Source: an uncultured Clostridia bacterium (GTDB lineage: Bacteria > Bacillota > Clostridia > Oscillospirales > Oscillospiraceae). From it: DNA of 27,359 nt. A program made the position numbers and the translations under genes. Below, piece after piece: positions 23,544 through 27,359 of the stretch. The notes under the pieces are model-generated. The model made no database searches. It was not told where the DNA came from and saw only the letters and a list, made by a program, of their open reading frames with translations. Position 1 is the stretch's first letter, and each line of letters starts with the position of its first letter. The stretch spans positions 1 to 27,359 of the forward strand of contig CALYTU010000008.1 of NCBI GenBank assembly GCA_945487445.1, given 5' to 3'.

Positions 23544-26192
23544 TTACACACCCAGGATGCCCATCAGGCTGCCCAGGGTCTCGTTGAACGCTTCGTCGTT
23601 GAAGCAGTACTTCATTTCGGTGTGCTCGGAACGGAGTTTCCGGACCTCCTCGGTGACGTCCTTACCGCGCACGATGCAGTCGGCCATGATGGACGCGAGC
23701 TTTGCAAAGTCATCCTTGGTGAAGCCAAAACGGGTCATCTCGCTCACGCCCATACGAAGCGCACCGGAGGCGGTGAAGCTCTCCTCTTCGGGCGTAGCCT
23801 GATAGTTGACGATAATTCCGTTGGCTTCCAGACGCTCGGCCACGTCATAGCCCAAAGCGTAGCCCACATTGACAATGACCTGATGGGTCTCAGTGTAGGA
23901 AATAGCGGGATCGCCGGCAACATCCAGGCCCTCTGCCTTCAGACACTTTGCGAAATGCTTGGCGTTCTCGATGATGTTCCGCTGGTATTCATCCTTGAAC
24001 GTGTTCATCTCATAGGCCGCCATGAGCAGACCCAGCTGGGTGCCCAGGTGGTGATTGGAAACGGAGCCGGGGAAGGCACGGGATTCAATGGTCTTCCAAA
24101 GGTTCCACTTCAGATCCTCGGGCTTGTAATTCACGCCGACAATGCCGCGCTGGGGGCCGAAGAAGGTCTTGTGGGTGGAGCCGGTGACAATCTCGGCGCC
24201 CTCCTCGAAGGGCTTTTGGAAGTAGTCACCGACCAGGCCGAGGACATGGGCCATGTCGTACATAATGGTGGTCTGCAGGCCCATCTGATCCACAAACTGC
24301 CGGATCTCCCGGACGGGTTCCTTGTGCAGAACCATGGACTTGCCAAAGACAATGAACTCAGGCCGATACTGGTCGATAACCTTCTTGGTCTCCTCGACGT
24401 CGATCTTATAGTGGTTCTCCGGCAGGACGGGGAACGGGACCACGGCATTGCGCTCGGTGACGGGATCGACCGCCACATAGTCGTGGAGGGCGCCCATGGG
24501 CTGAGCAGAGAGATGGCCGCCCTTTGCAATGTGATTATGCAGGATGTAACCCAGGCGCTGGGGATTGACCTTGCGGTTGTTGCGGTTCTTGAAGTCCATC
24601 AGAGAGGAGAACACAGCGGTATTGGACATCTGACCGGAGATCACACGGGTCTCGACCTCAGTCGCACCGAGGTACTGCCGCATCTGCTCCACCAACAGCT
24701 CCTCAACATGCTCGATGAACTTGGTGCCCTGATAGTAGAAAACCTCGTTATCGTAGAAGGCCGCAATCTTTTTGTGCTCCGCGTAACGGAAAGCGGGATC
24801 GGAGGCGCAGAGCATCTGCACGGCACGGCTGGGCGTGTTCTCGGAGGGAATCAGGTTGATGCACTGCTTCTGCCGCCACAGATGGTTCTCGGCAGCCTTC
24901 TTGATCAGCTCCAACGCCTCGGCACGATAGCCGGTGCCGTCGGCGGGCTTGCCCTGAACAGGAGGCGTATAGAGGATGGGACGGGCATAAGGAGGCGCCA
25001 TCACGCTCATGTGGAAGCGCGGGATCACAGCCTTGATACGCTTGCCGCGGATGTCTACGTAAACGATGTCGTCCGTCTGGATATCGGCGTCAATCAAACA
25101 CAGACCAAGCGCGCGCTTGGCGGTCTCGTCGGTGTAGGCGGTGGCCATGCCCTCGCCCTCGGCCACATAATAGGGAACCATAGTGCCGGAGGTGACGTAG
25201 CCCACCAGCTTTTCGCCGCGATAGATCGGCATATCCTTGCGCATTACGCCGCGGTCGATCAGGGTAATGGGCATCATGCGGCGGGGCAGCAACTCGGTGC
25301 CCTCATAGATCCGGTTTTGAATCTTCTGGAAGGCCTCATACTGGCGGGCCAGGGGCTCGCGACCGATGAAGTCGCCCTTCTGGGGAGCGAAGGAAACGGC
25401 AAACTTGGCAAGCGGCACGGAAAAAATGGGAATCTCCTTGCCCTCGGCGTCCACGCCCATCTCATGACCGTAGAGGGGCAGCATGGCCTCCATACGCAGC
25501 GTATCACGGGCGCCCAGACCGGCGGGCCTGGCGTCCAGCTCCAGCAGGCGGTTCCACATCCACTCAGCGTCCTCGGACTTGATGAAAACCTCATAGCCCA
25601 GAGGCTCGCCGGTGTAGCCGGTCTTGGCCAGACGGACGGTGCGGCCTTCCATCTCCACGGTGCCAAGTGCGTTCTTGACCAGTTCGGTGAGCTGGACGCC
25701 GCCCGACAGCTTCTCCAGCATCTCACGGCTCTTCGGGCCTTGGACGGCGATGGAGGCATAGTCGGCGGAAATGTCGGTCAGCGTGCAGTCGAAGGCCTTG
25801 ATCTGTTCACGCAGATGAACCAGGTCCTTCTCGGTGTTGGCCGCGTTGACCACCAGCAGGTAGCGATCAGCCTCAAAACGGTAGAGGTAGGCATCGTCGA
25901 TTGCGCCGCCCTCAGCATTGGGGATGATGCAGTACTGGGCCTCGTTGATATCCAGCGCCTGGACGTTGCTCGACAGGACGTGCTGCAAAAAAGCAACGCG
26001 CGCGGGGCCTTCAATCAGCAGTCTGCCCATGTGGGAGACGTCGAACAGGCTGCAAAAATGACGGGTGTAAAGATGCTCAGCCACGATCCCACTGGGGTAC
26101 TGGATGGGCATTTCCCAGCCGCCGAAGTCAACCATGGTCGCGCCGGCCGCCAAATGTGCGTTGTAGAGCTGGGTGCGTTTGAGTTCGCTCAT
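23544..26192 (-). CDS. gcvT-glyA: GcvT-GlyA fusion: aminomethyltransferase plus serine hydroxymethyltransferase
   Basis: 882-aa two-enzyme protein in one uninterrupted frame. Residues 1 to about 405 are GcvT (T protein): GGWEMPIQYPSGI, FDVSHMGR, catalytic Asp in GGAIDD (95-100), YTGEPLGYEV, GLGARDTLRMEAMLPLYG. A short linker (about 405-425) leads to a SHMT-type PLP enzyme (about 425-882): LIPSEN (447-452), ISGQMSNTAVF, GGHLSAQP, Asp646/His649 in YDMAHV, and PLP lysine Lys675 in GSTHKTFFGPQRG. GcvT makes methylene-THF from aminomethyl-GcvH; SHMT combines methylene-THF with glycine to give serine, or the reverse. The SHMT half is divergent: the Tyr usually after SEN is Thr (SENT), and the YPGKRYYGG loop is replaced by AFYDNEVFYYQGT. 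The start at 26192 is chosen because AGGAGGT precedes it; the open frame continues upstream only through the riboswitch. Confidence 0.92.
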   Translation of the reverse strand: MSELKRTQLYNAHLAAGATMVDFGGWEMPIQYPSGIVAEHLYTRHFCSLFDVSHMGRLLIEGPARVAFLQHVLSSNVQALDINEAQYCIIPNAEGGAIDDAYLYRFEADRYLLVVNAANTEKDLVHLREQIKAFDCTLTDISADYASIAVQGPKSREMLEKLSGGVQLTELVKNALGTVEMEGRTVRLAKTGYTGEPLGYEVFIKSEDAEWMWNRLLELDARPAGLGARDTLRMEAMLPLYGHEMGVDAEGKEIPIFSVPLAKFAVSFAPQKGDFIGREPLARQYEAFQKIQNRIYEGTELLPRRMMPITLIDRGVMRKDMPIYRGEKLVGYVTSGTMVPYYVAEGEGMATAYTDETAKRALGLCLIDADIQTDDIVYVDIRGKRIKAVIPRFHMSVMAPPYARPILYTPPVQGKPADGTGYRAEALELIKKAAENHLWRQKQCINLIPSENTPSRAVQMLCASDPAFRYAEHKKIAAFYDNEVFYYQGTKFIEHVEELLVEQMRQYLGATEVETRVISGQMSNTAVFSSLMDFKNRNNRKVNPQRLGYILHNHIAKGGHLSAQPMGALHDYVAVDPVTERNAVVPFPVLPENHYKIDVEETKKVIDQYRPEFIVFGKSMVLHKEPVREIRQFVDQMGLQTTIMYDMAHVLGLVGDYFQKPFEEGAEIVTGSTHKTFFGPQRGIVGVNYKPEDLKWNLWKTIESRAFPGSVSNHHLGTQLGLLMAAYEMNTFKDEYQRNIIENAKHFAKCLKAEGLDVAGDPAISYTETHQVIVNVGYALGYDVAERLEANGIIVNYQATPEEESFTASGALRMGVSEMTRFGFTKDDFAKLASIMADCIVRGKDVTEEVRKLRSEHTEMKYCFNDEAFNETLGSLMGILGV

Positions 26193-26227
26193 GGAATTAC
26201 CTCCTGTGTATTGTAAGTGGTGGATTG

Positions 26228-26270
26228 CAAAAAAACAAAAAAACAGCGGCACGACCCCGGAGGGCGTGCC
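26228..26270 (-). terminator. Terminator of the glycine riboswitch expression platform
   Basis: On the minus strand GGCACG (26270-26265) pairs with CGTGCC (26253-26248), with further CCC/GGG pairing in between, followed by a T-rich run to 26228. It lies between the aptamers and the gcvT-glyA ribosome-binding site, so read-through is the likely control step. Confidence 0.85.
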
Positions 26271-26429
26271 ACCGTCTTGAGCCTGAGAGATTCCCCGCGA
26301 GATGCGCGGGTTGCACCTACGGCGTGCGCAAAAGGCGCACTTTACGGTGTTTCGTCCGGACCCGATCCTTTTGCCTGAGAGCTTTTGCAATCCCCTTCGG
26401 CGCCGCCTGCGGCGGACTCTCCCGGGTCC
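26270..26429 (-). promoter_or_regulatory. Tandem glycine riboswitch
   Basis: Aptamer I (26429-26358) is canonical: P1 GGACCC/GGGTCC, P2 GAGAG/CTCTC, core CGCCGAAGGGG, and CTCTCAGGCAAAAGGA. Aptamer II (26349-26270) has P1 CACCGT/ACGGTG, core GCCGTAGGTGCAA and CTCTCAGGCTCAAGA, but the GAGAG strand of P2 is missing. An 8-nt linker joins them. Glycine binding is expected to allow transcription past the terminator into the glycine cleavage operon, as in other Firmicutes. Confidence 0.93.
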
Positions 26430-26439
26430 ATCATCCGAC

Positions 26440-26508
26440 AGTATAAAGGTATCTTCAACCTCTTGTTTTTCCTATTACAAGTTACCATATATCCCCTCGG
26501 ATTGTCAA
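26440..26508 (-). promoter_or_regulatory. Candidate promoter region of the gcv operon
   Basis: Two candidates on the minus strand. A perfect TTGACA (26508-26503) with an 18-nt spacer to TAACTT (26484-26479), preceded by TGG, would start transcription near 26472. A TATACT (26445-26440) would start it near 26433, just before aptamer I, but has no good -35. Either gives a leader containing the whole riboswitch. Confidence 0.5.
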
Positions 26509-26541
26509 GATATATTTGTTGAAAGAAACCAATTTTTCGTA

Positions 26542-26570
26542 TTGACGAGGGTGCTTCCAGCCTGTATAAT
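26542..26570 (+). promoter_or_regulatory. Sigma-A promoter of the LUD gene
   Basis: TTGACG at 26542-26547 and TATAAT at 26565-26570 with a 17-nt spacer, divergent from the glycine-cleavage promoter. The leader is about 35 nt. Confidence 0.85.
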
Positions 26571-26612
26571 ACAATTACATTACATTTATAAATTGGAAAT
26601 GGGAAGGATTGT

Positions 26613-27242
26613 ATGGATGAGAACACGATAAAACGAAACGAGCTTCTGGCGCAAAAGGTCATCAAGGGTCTGGCGTCCCGGAATATGACCGGATACTACG
26701 CTGCCACGAAGGAGGAAGCCCTGTCGCTGGCGCTTTCCCTGATCCCCAAGGGGGCCTCGGTCTCCATGGGCGGGGCCATGAGCGCGCATGAGATCGGGCT
26801 GGTAGAGGCTGTCAAGGGGCCGGACTACCGCTTTATTGACCGCGACGCCTGGACCGACAAGCGGGCTGCCATGCTGGCCGCCTATGACGCGGACGTATTC
26901 CTGACCTCTGCCAACGCTATGACCGAGGACGGCATGCTGGTGAACATTGACGGCAACGCCAACCGTGTCTCCGCGATCGCCCAGGGACCGAAGAAGGTCC
27001 TCGTCATCGCTGGCATGAACAAGGTCTGCAAGGACATCGACCACGCCATGAAGCGGGCCCAAAACGTAGCCGCTCCCATCAACGCCCAGCGCTTCGGCCT
27101 GTCCACCCCCTGCGCGAAAACAGGTTCCTGCATGGACTGCAAGAGCCCCGACACCATCTGCTGCCAGTTTCTGATCACGCGCTTCTCCCGTCACGCCGAC
27201 CGGATTCACGTGATCCTGGTCAACGATCAGCTCGGTTTTTAA
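26613..27242 (+). CDS. LUD-domain (LutC/DUF162-like) protein
   Basis: 209-aa cytosolic protein of the LUD family, related to LutC of the lactate-utilisation LutABC system. Stand-alone LUD proteins are common in clostridia and their function is mostly unknown. Signatures are YYAATKEEALSLALSLIPKGASVSMGGAMSAHEIGL, DADVFLTSANAMTEDGMLVNIDGNANRVSAI (nucleotide- or metabolite-binding-like region), KVLVIAGMNKV, a Cys-rich TPCAKTGSCMDCKSPDTICC segment, and the terminal RIHVILVNDQLGF. The four to five clustered cysteines could bind a metal or be redox-active. A GGGAAGGA site precedes the ATG. It has its own consensus promoter and is monocistronic as far as the window shows. lutA and lutB are not present, so a lactate role should not be assumed. 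Confidence 0.87.
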   Translation: MDENTIKRNELLAQKVIKGLASRNMTGYYAATKEEALSLALSLIPKGASVSMGGAMSAHEIGLVEAVKGPDYRFIDRDAWTDKRAAMLAAYDADVFLTSANAMTEDGMLVNIDGNANRVSAIAQGPKKVLVIAGMNKVCKDIDHAMKRAQNVAAPINAQRFGLSTPCAKTGSCMDCKSPDTICCQFLITRFSRHADRIHVILVNDQLGF

Positions 27243-27268
27243 AAAATCAGCGTACCTATTCAGCAGCT

Positions 27269-27351
27269 TGTCATTTCGAGGGAGCTTGCGACCGAGAAAT
27301 CCGTTTTTTCCCGCAAAAGAAGACGGATTTCTCACTTCGTTCGAAATGACA
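27269..27351. repeat. Large imperfect palindrome after the LUD gene
   Basis: TGTCATTTCGA (from 27269) and TCGAAATGACA (to 27351) are exact inverted ends. Inner parts GAGAAATCCGT and ACGGATTTCTC also pair, around a T-rich/A-rich loop. It looks like a dispersed palindromic intergenic repeat, and may also act as a transcription terminator. Confidence 0.8.
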
Positions 27352-27359
27352 GGAGGGGT

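Noticed and set aside
23526..26216. A very long plus-strand open frame (896 codons) opposite gcvT-glyA
   Set aside because: It is antisense to a gene with clear motifs, has no ribosome-binding site and gives a His/Gly/Leu-rich composition typical of the shadow of a GC-rich gene.
26193..26390. 66-residue N-terminal extension of GcvT-GlyA
   Set aside because: The upstream frame runs through the terminator and riboswitch; the ATG at 26192 has a strong ribosome-binding site and starts at the usual GcvT N-terminus.

Overview
The window looks like chromosomal DNA from a spore-forming, GC-rich member of the Clostridia, most likely Oscillospiraceae/Ruminococcaceae (Oscillibacter/Flavonifractor-like). 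This is an inference from spoVAD/spoVAE, IreB, a DUF4317 protein, SLH-anchored surface proteins, strong SD sequences, consensus sigma-A promoters and many short palindromic intergenic repeats. No tRNA, rRNA, CRISPR array, prophage or transposase was seen.

Layout. 1-4.8 kb (+): pheS-pheT, a DegV-family lipid-binding protein and ireB, ending at a strong terminator. 5.0-6.5 kb (+): a 95-aa conserved protein of unknown function and a secreted SH3b/NlpC-P60 hydrolase, closed by a terminator. 6.5-7.9 kb (+): spoVAD and spoVAE without an adjacent spoVAC. 8.0-9.8 kb (+): a PglK/MsbA-like ABC exporter behind a promoter that overlaps a perfect 12-bp inverted repeat. 9.8-10.2 kb: a repeat-rich intergenic block. 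10.2-12.2 kb: a zinc-ribbon protein (-) with a proline-rich nonapeptide repeat, divergent from a DUF4317 gene (+). 12.3-14.8 kb (+): a secreted SLH/M14 peptidase. 14.8-15.2 kb: a second repeat-rich block sharing an end with the first.

26.4-15.2 kb (-): a glycine-cleavage operon behind a tandem glycine riboswitch and terminator. Its order is gcvT-glyA (one fused ORF), gcvH, gcvPA, gcvPB, lplA, lpdA, followed closely by a secreted endonuclease-I/SLH protein and a GNAT acetyltransferase. 26.6-27.2 kb (+): a divergent LUD-domain protein, then a large palindrome.

Working together, GcvPA/PB decarboxylate glycine onto lipoyl-GcvH, the GcvT half releases ammonia and methylene-THF, the GlyA half can use that methylene-THF with a second glycine to make serine, LpdA reoxidises GcvH, and LplA lipoylates GcvH. 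The strongest candidates for novelty are the GcvT-GlyA fusion with its divergent SHMT half, a compound intergenic repeat that has become an in-frame insertion in LplA, a riboswitch whose second aptamer lacks one strand of its P2 helix, and two promoters with built-in palindromes.
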